Assembly: GCA_951394405.1 (NCBI GenBank)
Contig: OX596345.1
Span: 1,550,001-1,614,000, forward strand
Direction: 5' to 3'
DNA from: Coprinellus micaceus
Taxonomy: Eukaryota > Basidiomycota > Agaricomycetes > Agaricales > Psathyrellaceae
Length of the DNA: 64,000 nt
Below, piece after piece: positions 12,022 through 23,736 of this stretch. Under the pieces are notes generated by a model, which did not search any database, was not told where the DNA came from, and worked only from the letters and a program-made list of their open reading frames with translations. The position numbers were made by a program, and so were the translations under genes. The stretch's first letter is position 1. Every line of letters begins with the position of its first letter.

Positions 12022-12223
12022 GGCTGCTCAAGTTCAACTTGATCATTGCATGAATGCTGGGAATCCGTCATCGGAGTTTGCCGATCGAGTCGTGATGGGC
12101 GCTTAAACAGGTTTCTCGACGATCGAGGCTTTGCTTTTCGAAAGCTCGCCTCAACTTTAAAGTGAGTAAAGGGCATGGTATTCTAGGGTGACATGTAACC
12201 ATATCCCACCCTCTATGATTCTA

Positions 12224-13713
12224 TCAGCTGAAGGGAAAGTTACACTCCTCTTCAAACATCTGGAATCGAAAGCAGGCTGTTCCCTTTCCCTGAATCGCAG
12301 CCAGGGACTCGCGTAGAATGGGAGTAAAGGCCTTAGCCATTTCCGCCGACTCTTCCTCAGATACGTCGTGGTCCTCCCTTGACTCATCCCAGCCCAAAGG
12401 ATTGAAATATTCGTTCACCTCCAGCTCATCAACTTCTTGATCTAGCAAATCGTCGACGAAACGTTTAAAAGGCTCGCGCAAGGGATTCTGTTGTTCAAGA
12501 TTGGTTAGCACGCTGCCCATGCTGCCAGTGGCTCCGAGTCGGACGCCGCATGTGCGTACCAGGTTGAATGGACGCTTTGGAGGCTCGATAATTGCAAGCT
12601 GGACCATGGGCTTTTCCACTAGGGGGTCTCTTTGGCTTGGGTACTTCTCTAACATGGGGAGGATGATGCACTGTGCCCACATCAGGGACTGGGAGGAAAG
12701 GTCACAAAGAACAACCCGAACTGCGTTCGTTATGTCCAGGTCGTCGTCTTGGGAGAACTCCAAGAGGAGATCTTGACGTATTTGGTTATACGCTTCGACA
12801 TTCTTGGCGGCAAACTCGATGAAAGACGGCACGGCAAAGGTTGGGTTACTTGCGCGAGGGCAGTCATAGACAGTGACGGTTCGTAGGGTGGTGTCTCCGT
12901 AGTAATGTCCCCGGTGTTCGATGCTGATGACCATTGGGTTGGGCATGGGGTGCGCTTCCAGAGAATTGGTCCCGCTGCTGCTTTGGGGGATGTCGCTCGA
13001 TGGCGGCAGGGGTGGCTTTCGACTTTGGCGATGCAGTGCCAATGGCCGCCTGAGACGCAGTTCCGCTTCCGAATCGGTGTCCGTTTCGTTATCAGAATTG
13101 AACCATAATCCGACGACCTCGAGAGAGGGGCGGGACTCCAGCATTTGCCCGAAGTCCTTGAGATTGCTCAGGTAAACCCGTCGGATATTAGGTATATGAC
13201 ACCTGGGAAATAAATCTTTGAGCTCAGTTTTTCATGGCCGAACGTACAAAAACGCACAGTATAACCTCTTCGACTTCAGTATCGAACTCGTCAGGGCCCC
13301 AGATAGAAAGCACCTTCAACGAAGCCATATTTCGAAGTGCATCGCGCACAGACCGAATAGCGATGGGGATGGAGTCTGAGTCTGCGAATGTGACGGCGAA
13401 TGTTTGAATCAACTGAGCCTTCCGCGAAGTCGTGGAGTCAGCGAGGGTCCGGAGACAGCACAGGAGCTCTTCTTCGCGTGAGCCGTGGAGGGAGATCGTT
13501 TCATATAACATGGCCTCGGCGTCGATGGCGATACCTTTAGAGGTGAGGCTGAGAGCGGCGAGCGTGCCTCGTGTGCATTGTGAAAGGATTGTCTCCCGAA
13601 GTTCTGGAGGGAGGTCTGGGTGAAAGGGAAGACAAAGGCTCGTCAGCCTAAGGCTTCAAAGAGGGAAAAGTAAGATACGTGCATGTGTAGGAAGCTTTTG
13701 CAACAGTCGCCAT
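12224..13713 (-). CDS. F-box-like protein, family copy 3 (N-terminus disrupted or unusually spliced)
   Basis: Reliable exons are about 13638-13258, 13202-12560 and 12487-12224. The F-box-like motif is intact (DLPPELRETILSQCTRG) and the body carries the family blocks (TFAVTF, LKVLSIWGPDE, SLEVVGLWF, RTVTVYDCP, C-terminal FRFQMFEEECNFP). The first main intron is 55 nt, phase 2. The second, 12559-12488, is 72 nt, stop-free, with a CTAAC branch site. The start is the problem. The ATG at 13713 (MATVAKASYTCT, resembling copy 2) is in another frame and meets TAG at 13650. A 40-nt intron (13678-13639, GTATCT..GAG) would restore frame; otherwise this is a one-base frameshift. The next in-frame ATG (13511) would remove the F-box. 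Confidence 0.6.
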
Positions 13714-14064
13714 CGCAAAGGACGGTGTCTGGGAGGGTCTGAATGAAATTGGGCGCTGTTGGTCGTCCTGTTCTATTCGGTTCTGGCGTGTGGCGGGAAG
13801 TTGGGGAGGCGACTGAAATATGATATGGATCTGGGGTACGGCAAGGCCTTCCCGGGAACTCTAAGACGACAAAGACTGTCGACGCGGCACTCGAGTAAGA
13901 CTATGACCTATTTCTGTGAACCTTTCTCAAGAGCGTTAAATCGTCATGATTAGCTTCGGAAGAGAAACCCCGTATATTGAAGGTGCTCTCGGAGGACATA
14001 CTCTACACAAATGGAAGGATGACTCGGAAGACTATTCCGAGTTCGACACCTGCGAACAGGGTCA

Positions 14065-14490
14065 AGAGTGAGGAAAAAATTGTTGCACTCCGAACGCAGA
14101 GCGATGTGTGCGACACCTGCCCATCTCCTCGTGTACCCCATGAGCTGAAGACCTTGGCTAGCCAACTGAAAGCGTGTAGAACAACCAACCGACCCGCACT
14201 TTTCAGTGCACGCCCCTGAAAACACGCGTTTTAAGGAGCGATTGAAGTCGGCGTGAGTGCCTGAACCCCGGCGCTAACCGCTGGCGCAGCTCCTAGTCAC
14301 AGGGTAGTGAGCAATGAGTTGCCACTTCGCCGTGCTTTACGGGGACCATGGCTTTGATCCACATGTAGAGCTTAAGGCTAGCCGCAGACGTTCCAACCCA
14401 AACTTCAGGGTGATTAGAGAGCTGGCTCACGTTTCACCGTAGAAGGAGCGCGCGAAGCGCATTGGGCATCGATAGAGTGTGAAGGGTGGG
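14065..14490 (+). repeat. Diverged repeat copy A
   Basis: A core at about 14072-14105 (GGAAAAAATTG..CACTC..CGCAGAG) and a second core at about 14443-14475 (GAAGGAGCGCG..AGCGCATTGGGC..TCGAT) both recur in copy B. Their spacing is about 371 nt here and about 377 nt in copy B. The sequence between is poorly conserved by eye. The family is unknown. Confidence 0.35.
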
Positions 14491-15969
14491 TGCAAGCTGC
14501 GAGCTGGCATGGTTGAGTACGGGTCAGTTTATGTAATTCACAGCGTTGCTTGGCTCTGTTTGGCTTGGTAGGCGCTTACTTGTTTGAAGACCGGCCCCCC
14601 TCCTGAAGCACAAATAGGAGGTCGGAGAGGACAGGGGTGAAAATCGTTGGTCTTGGCCTCCGGGGTGGCCCGTACACTCAAATATTGAACCCTCGATATA
14701 ATCGTTTGCAAAGCTGTATTTATTGCAAGACTCGTTGTCGATTGAACGCATGGCTATAGTATGCCAGCGAGACTGGGGGTTCTGGTTAAGATAGTAGATA
14801 CATTTCAGTAGCTAATGCCCGCGAGCGGGTTCGAGGGAGGGAAAAATTGTATCCTGGACGAGTCCAGTACCCCATCCTCATCTAACTCCTCGTGTGCCGC
14901 CAGCAAAGCGCAAGACTCTCTACTCAGAGGCCATAGTCCACAAAAGCCCGCCGACCCGCCCTGGATGAATGTAAAGTGAAGCAACTCCCCTACGTGAGGG
15001 AGGCTTCCACAGCTCCAAGGCTTCACAGCGGTCTTTGGGCTGTAGGGTTGGCGCGAAACGTCACTTTCCCTTGGACGGCGAGATCGCAGCTTCAGCCAAA
15101 CGCCATCGCACCCATGCACTGTCGGCCTTTTATGCAAAGACGGACGTGCCCCAGTATGCAACGGAGTCTCCCCGAGAGGATGGGCACCGATAGACGACGA
15201 GGTGGAGGTTGTGGTGAGGTGGCAAAGTAGGGTGACTGCCTTTAAGCGTACTTTTAGTTTGGCGATGTTTGCGTTCCGGCGCTTATACGGTCGGGGCTCG
15301 AGGTGCTGGTAACGCGGAGATGGCGGCGTTCAGGCTCAGGACATTGGCAATGTACGGGCGGACACATACGGCTGCCTGGTACGGTATATTCCGGTAGGCG
15401 TAAAATGGCGCCGAGAGTAACAATCCGTATCGAACACCAGATTCATGACCGATGGCGCGGATGGCCAATCGAAAGTGAGTGGAGATTTCAGGAGGGAATG
15501 CTACGGGGCGTACTGCCCATTTTCTTCGCTACATATCACAGCATCGAGAGCCCACGAAGAGCGGGGGTTTACCTGCGAGCAGGCAGCCAAGGAAGGGAAA
15601 AATTGGCAGTCCACAACAGCCCCAACACTCCGCTCCATGCATCTCGAACCCGACATCAAGACGAACATCCAGGATAAACGCTCCGATCGCACGAGACAGC
15701 CGTGGACAACGTTCTGTGAGTCAACCTCGAGAGTGTCCAGGACTTGTCACAGGATGGAGCCCCATGCGAAAAGATTGGGATGCGTCGGTCAACGACCCAC
15801 CGGGGCTGCGTAATCCTACACAATCGCAGGTCGCGAGCGCCAACAACAGCGCCATCCGGTCGATGATGGGTGAGAGCGGAGAGGCACGCGGCATGGAGTG
15901 CGCTGAGGCAGTTCTTGAAAGCGATTAGATGATCTGTGCGGAAAGGACTACAGGCCAGAGACCTGCAAC

Positions 15970-16395
15970 CTTAGGAGGCAAAAAATTGCACTCTGCTCGC
16001 AGAGTGGCCGAGATTCCAACACCCACGCCGTATCTTCGTTTGCCACCAGAGTCAGGAGCGGACAGCCCCAGGGCGGGAAACACTGCTACACAGTTGGGCC
16101 GACCATCGACATCTCGAAAGAGCGTGATAACTCCGAGATGCAGTATCCACTGCACAAGGCTGGGATACTACCGCCAAAAGGCGACCGGTCGGTTCCAAAC
16201 CGGGCGAAGGGACGGAGCGTCAACCTTACGGAGTGCGTGAAGCCCCAGGGTAGTGCCCGCAGTTGCCAGCTGGATCTTCGCTAAGGGGGAGGACAGGTTC
16301 CAACACTACTTGACCCCGTCAACGCTGCAAGCCATAAGGCCGCATGCCCCGCGAAGGAGCGCAGTGAGCGCATTGGCGTCGATTGATACTGTGCG
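15970..16395 (+). repeat. Diverged repeat copy B
   Basis: Counterpart of the segment at 14.07-14.49 kb, in the same orientation. The cores are at about 15976-16007 (GGCAAAAAATTGCACTC..CGCAGAG) and about 16352-16385 (GAAGGAGCGCAGTGAGCGCATTGG.GTCGAT). I saw no target-site duplication or terminal inverted repeat. Confidence 0.35.
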
Positions 16396-16636
16396 GCAGG
16401 GGCGGGCGTCCGGTAGGGCTTCGAAAAGCTCGTGGACGTTGAGGTGAATCCCTTGACGGTGTTGAGAATCTAAACTAGGAACGCGTGTTGAAGGCGTGGC
16501 TTTGGTTGTATTTGGCTTTACCCCTGCCTGATAATACTACATGCATGATATAAAGCATGTAGCAACGGTCGCATCAGCTACACTCCAACCGTATCCTGGG
16601 CTCCTATTCTATGAATTCACCCTCCCGCCCGCCAGG

Positions 16637-18717
16637 CTACACGGTCAACTGCCACTGCCCCTGCCCGCACATCCATGCCCTCCCCTCCCCATCCAAGTAA
16701 CCCAACGCAGCCTCCACACTATCCACATGTAGATACGTCCACCGATCATCCTTTCTCTTCATATACCTCACCAACCCCTCCGTCGACGCTCCAGAATACG
16801 CCTGGAACGCGTTTCTCCCAGGTTGTCTTGCTCGTTCCGCTTTCTGGACTATTGGGATGCTGTCTTCGAGTTGCGAACCGAGGAAGGAGGGGGTGAGGGG
16901 CACGTAGACGTCTTCGTTGGGGTCGGGGTCGGAGATGTTGCCTGAATCTTCCTCGGTGAAGGTTGAGGGAAGGGTGCTCGCGGTGGTGTTCACTGAGGGT
17001 GCAATACTGGTGCTCGTCTTCCAGAGGAAAGATGAGTCGCCCGTGGAGAGCTCAGAACAAGGATGTGAAGCGCAGTCCCATATCACGATGCTCCCTTCGC
17101 GATAGAGCTCATTCACAGCCTTGATGAAGAGCCTCTTGACATCTTTCGGAGTGGGTGTCGAGGATTGTCGTGCTGATGTGCTAGTTGGCGGTTTGCTAGA
17201 AGACGAGCGAACCTTCACCGCCTTCCTAGCCGCGCGGATGTCCTGCTTCGCCACGCGGTGTGCGAGCAGTGCGAGCTCGGGAACGCGTCGCAAGTACGAG
17301 ATACTGTACCCTCGTAGTATGTTCTGTTCTGTTCGGGGTGTCGATGCGAAGTTAATGGGGTCTATTGAGGGTCTTGATTGTGCTTTCCGTTTGCTCAACC
17401 CGGTTGGTCGTGGTGTAGAGTCTTTGGTCAGCGTGGATGGGTCGTGAAGAAACGATGTTGAAAATGGGTCGATGTCGTCGTCGTCGTCGTTGCGGCCAGT
17501 GTCATGATGCTTGGGTCCATTATCCATGAAGTATTTAACGTAAATGCGGAACGTATTCTGGGTCAGTTCAACATGCTGTAACCTTGAAGGATGGCGTAGT
17601 TTCGTTGGGGTCTATCAAACGCGTCAGGATTCGACCACATATGAGACAATGGGGGAACTCACAGCTGGGACGTATTCACTTTTAGTGGGGCTAGATGCGA
17701 TGACTGTGGGAGGACTCGATGGTGGAGGCCCATGATCTACCCTTGACCTTGGTGGTGCAGCATACTTGGCAGGGATTCGAGACGATCGTCCCGCTGTTCC
17801 AGAGGGTCGTGCCGACAGTGCGGGCTTCTTCGCAGGCGTGGACGGTCCAGCGTCATCCGAAAGCGTCTGAGGATTTCGATTCGTTGGTGTGGGCAGACTA
17901 GCAAGCTCAGGCTTCAGTTTATCAGGTATCGGGACTACGAACGGTTCCTCCAAGTCGTAATGCGTCTCATGTAGCCGGCGGACTGCGAGGTAGTGCTTCA
18001 GCTCTTCGTTGAATGATGATGTTCGACCTGCGAGGCATGTCAGAGGCTGCGAACCTCGTTTCAAGATGAACAGATACGCACCAATGCGATCAATCGTGAC
18101 CTGCCAAAACTCTCCTTTCCTCTGCGCCCTCCCAACGACACATACACAATCCCCCACATTCGCCGCTGGCGGAGGGTACTCTGATCCGATTGGAGGCGGT
18201 TTTCCAGGTTCTGGCATCCGTTTCACTACCGGGGTTCGTTGTACACATTCCAGTACGCCTGTTCCATCGTCGACTAGCCGCACATGTCGGTTTCTTCTTA
18301 GACCCAAAACGAAGGTAGGCGCTCCGTACCTGTGTATAGCGTTCGATATTCGTATTGAATCACCTCAACAACGAGTCCCACGACCCGAACGTTCCGACAC
18401 GGCACTCGTCCAAGCCAGTAAAAGTCACTCCCTGAGCTATCCATGAGCTTCGCCCTCGGGAAACGATTAGAGTGCTTACCAGAATGCTTACTTGTTTGAG
18501 CAGGCTCTGCTCGTCCCTGTAATGAAAGCACATCTCTAACATGGCATGAAGCAATAGCATCTGGCGTGAGTGTCCAACTAAAAATCTGTTGTTGGGTCGG
18601 GGCTGGCTTGTTGGGTTTTGCTTCAACTTGGTGTGAATCCTTGGATGGTGACAGCATAAGGGAGTACGTCCTCTTGAGCTTCGTTGGCGTCGATGCAAGC
18701 ATCGTGGTCGAGCTCAT
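16637..18717 (-). CDS. STN1: Stn1-like telomere-capping protein, CST complex (619 aa, 5 exons)
   Basis: Predicted exons are 18717-18492, 18431-18330, 18273-18082, 18027-17663 and 17611-16637. The N-terminal half reads as the Stn1 OB fold: DFYWLGRVPCRNVRVVGLVV, VDDGTGVLECVQR and VGDCVCVVGRAQRKGEFWQV. Exon 5 opens with the Stn1-type strand-helix KLRHPSRLQHVELTQNTFRIY, followed by an acidic linker and a C-terminal part (ILRGYSISYLRRVPELALLA) that fits a winged-helix region. In the CST complex Stn1 binds Ten1 and single-stranded telomeric DNA and regulates fill-in synthesis. Introns 1 (60 nt) and 3 (54 nt) are stop-free multiples of three, so a naive caller would merge exons or split the gene in two. 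The ATG at 18717 is the first in frame. Confidence 0.85.
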
Positions 18718-20326
18718 GTTTATTGTGAAATGGACCCAGGTGGTGGTCCTGGTCCAAAGTTGAACTTCGGGCCCAAGACGGAGAGGCGTGACTCGATATT
18801 GGATTCGTCACAACCCTTGTGATGTGACAACGGCTGCGACCCGTCAATAAGTGTCACGCCGCAATCTAGCCCCTATCTCAACCTATCCCCGCACTGGCAT
18901 ATACGGCGTCTCTAGAGGTCTCTAGTAAAACAATTCAACGAAATTCTATCGACGAGTTGTGGCCCCTAGGTTGGATTATTACATCCTCAATCACATCCGA
19001 CTCATTCTCTCCTACGCGAAGTACAAGTTCGGGAATAGAAACGTACCCCCTGGCACAACACCGGGAGTGTATCCTCCCAGAACGAGCTTGCAGAGACCCG
19101 ACTTACCACATGCTCTCACCCCACTCAGATTCGAAGAGCTCTCGAATAAGAAAGAGGCTGAGAACTTCTGGAGCACTCCTCACTCCATCTCGAAATATCT
19201 CCCAGTCCGTGGGGAAACAACCAATGCAGATCTCCAGGTGAGACCGCAACCGAGGACAGCGAAGGGAGTCCGGCCTCCAAAAGCTCCAAAGGCGATTGGC
19301 ACGTCCACCAAATGGCCTCCCAGGCGATCATTCCCGGTTTCCGAGATAGAAGATGGTGCGGTTTAACTCACGTTTCTCGAGCGCATGGGGCGTTCTGGAC
19401 GAGAATAGGTGGGGCTTGTTCTCAAGCGGCGATCCAAGAACCCGCGTGGGAGAGAGAAAGGGGTGGAGACCTAGACTTGAGGCAGGAAGGTTGTGTCCGC
19501 GCCCTGGAGTCGTTGGAGGTGGGAGTCCCAATCGATAGAGACCTAGTTGGGCAATGGTGATAAGAGACGGCATAGGTTGAGGCAACTTGGCCGTAGGATT
19601 GCAAAGAGAAGGAAGCACATACTATGAGCCGATGCCAAGTACATTAAAGCGACACAGTATCGGAAGAAAACCTGAGAACAGGTAAGGTGAGGAAAAAATA
19701 AGGAGTAGCGCTCCTCGTATGTCCTGCATGCGACCGGAACGTGGGGTGTAAAGCCGTTCATCCTAAGCCAGGGGTGAGTCACGAAGACCACAACTGGCGG
19801 ATGATGCGGACGACAAGGCGTCGATACGACACTCGGGAAGCCCACATCGGCACACCAAACTTGAAACTGTAATCAGAGTTCAACGAGGTTCGAGTCTCGC
19901 AGCGTTCAGCGCGCGACGACGGGGCTACTTGCAACCATCTCCCAATGCTAGAGTGGAGGTAGAACCCGCCAGACGCGTTAAGGCTCGGAGGAGACCTGTG
20001 GACGTCGATGGAGCGAAGTGAAGAGGCTGACATGCTGGCAACACGAGTTTTTACACCAAGCGAGACTTTGGTCTTGTTTGGGGGAGTGGCTGCAACCCCC
20101 TCGTCCTCAGGTGAGTGAGCTAATGCTCAGAGCTTGGGGAGGTCCCCAGAGAGTGTGGGGAGCAGGATACTGTGGTTGGCTTATGGTACACATGTTCTAC
20201 GGATTTACAGATGCAGAATTGGAAAGGAAGGATTAAAGCTAGCTGCTCGAGAAATGGTCCTGGAAATGAAAGCAAAGTCCGTGGAAAGCAAATAGATAAA
20301 TAGAGTGTATGGGTAGGGGGGACCTC
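18718..20326. other. Intergenic stretch with one protein-like open frame
   Basis: About 1.6 kb upstream of STN1 and downstream of the EH gene. A plus-strand frame at about 18959-19366 is protein-like (LDYYILNHIRLILSYAKYKFGN, then a Pro-rich tail) but begins at GTG rather than ATG and matches nothing I know. It could be the 3' exon of a small gene, with an unseen 5' exon, or a relic. The remaining frames (19543-20236) look non-coding. The STN1 promoter must lie in the first part. Confidence 0.35.
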
Positions 20327-23174
20327 TCAATGAGGGATATCAGGTGGAATAGCATCATACGCGGGCGGCGGCACTGACATATCCTCTTCCTCCTCCCCAC
20401 GTCTAGGTGGCGGTGAATTCTGCAACTGGGTCTTCAACTGGGCATTCTCTGCAGCCAGTTCATCCAACCGCCTTTGCATCTCCGCGAGCCTTGACTCGTG
20501 CTCCGTCCTCGTTTGCACAGTGCCCGCCTGCAAGTCCCTAATCCGAGCTTTCATACCCTCGTTCTCCCTCGTCACCGCCACAAGAACCTGCTGAAGCTGG
20601 CTGTCTTCGTGCTGTGATTGAATTTGGGCAGTAACCTGTTCAAGGTCTTGGATATGAAGCTTCAGCTCTCGATTTTCCCTTTGCAGCTGATCCGCCCGCC
20701 CCGTGTCCCTACTCGACAGCAACATCTGCTCCATACTCTTTTCCATCTCACGCAGTTTCCCCTTCAACGACTGGTTCTCCTTCGTCACATCCGCAAGCAT
20801 GATTTTGACCTCCCGCGAAGCCCTCGCATCGCCCGGCTCGGACATTGCCTTCATCACGTCCGCCAGGCGCCCATTCACCTCCTCGTTTTCCCTCTCCAGT
20901 TCCGAGGTAGCATGCTGTGCTGCCTCCATCTCCGCTCTATGTGTCGCCTCTGCGATCCGTAGCTCCCGGACTTGGCTCGAGAGACGGGCGTTGTCCCGTT
21001 TCGCTACTTCAAGGATACCCGCGGTGGCTTGGAGCTGCGACTCCGCCTGTTCTAGCTCACCGACCCTCCGAGTGAGCCTCTTGATTTCCCGAGTGAGCTC
21101 TTCAGAGAGTGCGTTGTCGTTACTCTGCATCTGTGTGAGGATACTCGCCATATTCGTCTCCAATTCCCCGATCTTCGTTTTCAGGACCCCATTCTCCCTG
21201 CGCAGCTCATCGTTCTGAGTTCGATAATCGTTTTGCGAACTCAGTTGCTGGAGGAGGGTATCAACTTGCTTCCGAAGGGTCTTGGTCTCCACGCGCAGTT
21301 CCTCGAGAGGGTCGTCTTCGCCAAACGGTGTAGATATCGACGAGTTGGAACCAGAACCGATGAAGCTCGCCCGTCTTCTGTGCATCTCCCTCGACCCTGG
21401 GTTCTCGGTAAGGAACCCCAAGGGCATCTGAACCCTAGTCGTGGGTGATCGGCTGGGAGGATGATAGTTTTGGTCAAGGGTTGGTGAGGATAAGGGGAGT
21501 ACAAAGTCATTCTCCTCCGTCGGCGACTCGGCGAGGCGGGGAGCGAGGAAGGCAGGAGAGGAGATAGTCGAGCGGTGGCGTCGTGGTGCGGATGCTGCTG
21601 GTGCGGGTGCAGGTGGCACCGGAGGGGCCCCGTTGAACCCGGTCCATGGCATGGGAAATGGTGGGTCGGCATCACGGGCTTTGCCTTTCGGGCTAGGAGG
21701 TGTTGGTGGGGGAAAGGATAGGGAGGCCTGGGGAGAGGAGACGGTCGATCGAAGAGAGGGCGGCACGAGGAATCGAGGGAGTTCAAATGGAATTTCTTTG
21801 CCTGCTAGACGATCTTGAACGAGGTGCATGGCCACGGCAAACTCATCGGAGTTGAGGTAGCTATCGTTGCGGATGGCAGCGAGGTCCCTGCAAACACCGT
21901 TGAATGGGGGCGAAAAAACAGCCTGTTAAATGAGAGCGTACCAGATGTGGGCCAGGTCTTCCAGGGGTAGCTGATACCGTCGCAAGAACCGTAGGGCTTT
22001 CTCCTCTGGGACCACGCCAGTCCCGTCCGTATCCAATGCATCGAACTCGTTATCATACTCCGCCTTCTGCGCGGCTGTGATGGCCCACGGTTTAGACAGA
22101 GCCTTTGGCTTCACTGGTGGAGGGGGCCTGGGCGGCAGTCTCGGATTCTTGCTGGTCACAGGCGAGGACGGTAACCGCATCGAACGTGACATCGAGGGTC
22201 CTTCGCCTGCCGGAAGGTAAGGCGACCTGGGCAGTTGCGGTGGAAGAGACGACAAGGACCGGGAGAGCTGCTGAGATGGGCTTTCGTTGGGCGTGAGGAA
22301 TGGGGACTTGGCGAGTGGTGGGGATTGGGATTCAGGTGTGGGTTGCTCGTCGACTTCGAATTGTTCGAAGAGGTATGCGGGTAGGGAGGTTGGTAGTGAG
22401 GATAGGCGACAAGATTTGAGGGCTTCGATGAGGTACATCCCCATTCCAAACTCCTGGAATGTTAAGCGCCCAGTCTGCTGCCTATCGACCAGGTTCCTAG
22501 AAGCGCTATAAGCGCCTCACACGGCCAGAAACCGACAAACTCTACGCACCAGACGCCAGACAACTCGAGATATGAGAGATCTGACTTCATGTAAAGCTCG
22601 CGGACGCTGTCACCTGTTGTAAAACCATGAGGTCGTCGTCGCCCATCATCATACCCAAGAGCACGCACCATCCAAGTACCCATTGACCGGCGCCGCGTGG
22701 ACGAACATCTCATGAAACCTCTGCACGTCCACAGGCAATACACTAGGGAACTGCTGGGGCGACGACGACGATGCCTCAATCTCCGGCGGTCTCGGGGGTG
22801 CGATACCCTGAATGGTAGGGAGCGGGCCCGCTTCTCTTCGTCAGCACATATTCCCTACCCCCACCCACAAACGGAACGACGCACTACTCACGTTTATCCA
22901 CCAGCGCCTCGGTGAACCTCTTCCCGTTCTGCACCCACCCCATAACCCTCAGCGCGACGATCAGCTCATCCTTCGACAGCACCCCATTCGCGTCGCCGTC
23001 CGCGAGGCCCCAAATGTCGCGCAGCTCGTACCGCGACAGCCCGCTGCGGTTGAACACTTCCACCGCCGCTTCCGCCGTGAGCAAGCCTGTGTGTTGGCAG
23101 TTCGAGCGTCGAAGGATCTCGTCGGCGAATGCGCTCTCCTCTGCAGTGGGTGGGATTGCCATCGGGCGAACCAT
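20327..23174 (-). CDS. Ede1/Eps15-like endocytic scaffold with three EH domains (874 aa, 5 exons)
   Basis: Predicted exons are 23174-22892, 22830-22669, 22613-22550, 22496-21942 and 21887-20327. EH domain 1 is at about 8-95 (ELRDIWGLADGDANGVLSKDEL). EH domain 2 is at about 115-205 (ELYMKSDLSYLELSGVWNLVD). EH domain 3 is at about 300-385 (LPLEDLAHIWDLAAIRNDSYLNSDEF). A Pro-rich linker and a long coiled coil (about 530-840) follow. EH domains bind NPF peptides, and Ede1/Eps15 proteins act as early clathrin-coat scaffolds; I infer that role here. The C-terminus is PPPAYDAIPPDIPH, containing a PPxY motif that could recruit a Rsp5-type WW ligase. I see no UBA domain, unlike yeast Ede1. The neighbouring gene at 23.7-25.7 kb is a shorter relative. 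Confidence 0.88.
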
Positions 23175-23736
23175 GGTCGATCGAGGGCGTGTTACGCGAC
23201 ACGCTCGATGGTAACAGGAAGCAACCTGGTGTGCAAGGCAGTAACCGAGGGGTTTGAAGTGTTTTTGTACCGAATCCGAAATTGAATGAGGCGCTCGGGA
23301 AAGACCTGTGTCGCCGGTGCGCAGTGATCTCTACATGCACCGCCATGGCATGAGGTCGAACCCAAGTCAAAGTATGAGACGTGCGTGGATGGTGGGCGCC
23401 AAGTGGTAGGGAACGTTGATCTTTCGTGAACAAAAAATCGAACCCCACCAGTTATCAAAGCTCGAGGCAGAGTTGCTTGGTATAAAGCGGGTATTACACT
23501 CAGTACAAGGGTATGGTAAGGGTGGAAGGCAGGAATATTCCGACGTCTTAGAAAACGATGCTGTTATGCGTAGTCCATATAAATAGGAAAAACCAAGATG
23601 CTTGGTATACATCCATCGTGCAAAGCGGAGTGGGAAGACGTCAGTTGGCTGCGCAAACCAAATCGCGCAGAGATTCAGGCGGTCATCGTTGTCCGCTAGA
23701 AGTCGAACGAGGTGCGGTGTAAGCCTTCCGTCTTGA

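Larger units (their letters stand above)
13714..16636. other. Gene-poor stretch with relic-like sequence
   Basis: Almost 3 kb without a supported gene. Plus-strand ORFs of 80-150 codons exist (13977-14219, 15479-15928, 15929-16240), but they lack recognisable domains and are interrupted. Two segments, near 14.06-14.49 kb and 15.97-16.40 kb, share similar words in the same order (see the repeat entries). Short related words with a GGGAAAAATTG core also occur near 14836 and 15596. This may be debris of a transposon or an old duplication. Confidence 0.4.

Noticed and set aside
16637..18717. Two separate genes (OB-fold part and C-terminal part) instead of one STN1
   Set aside because: A 51-nt intron (17662-17612) joins them in phase and creates the Stn1-type block KLRHPSRLQHVELTQNTFRIY across the junction.
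19840..19915. tRNA candidate with a GGTTCGAGTCTC word
   Set aside because: The flanks do not form a cloverleaf and no A box is present upstream.
20618..21218. Plus-strand frames antisense to the coiled coil of the Ede1-like gene
   Set aside because: Antisense of a biased coiled-coil sequence easily stays open. The minus strand clearly encodes the EH protein.
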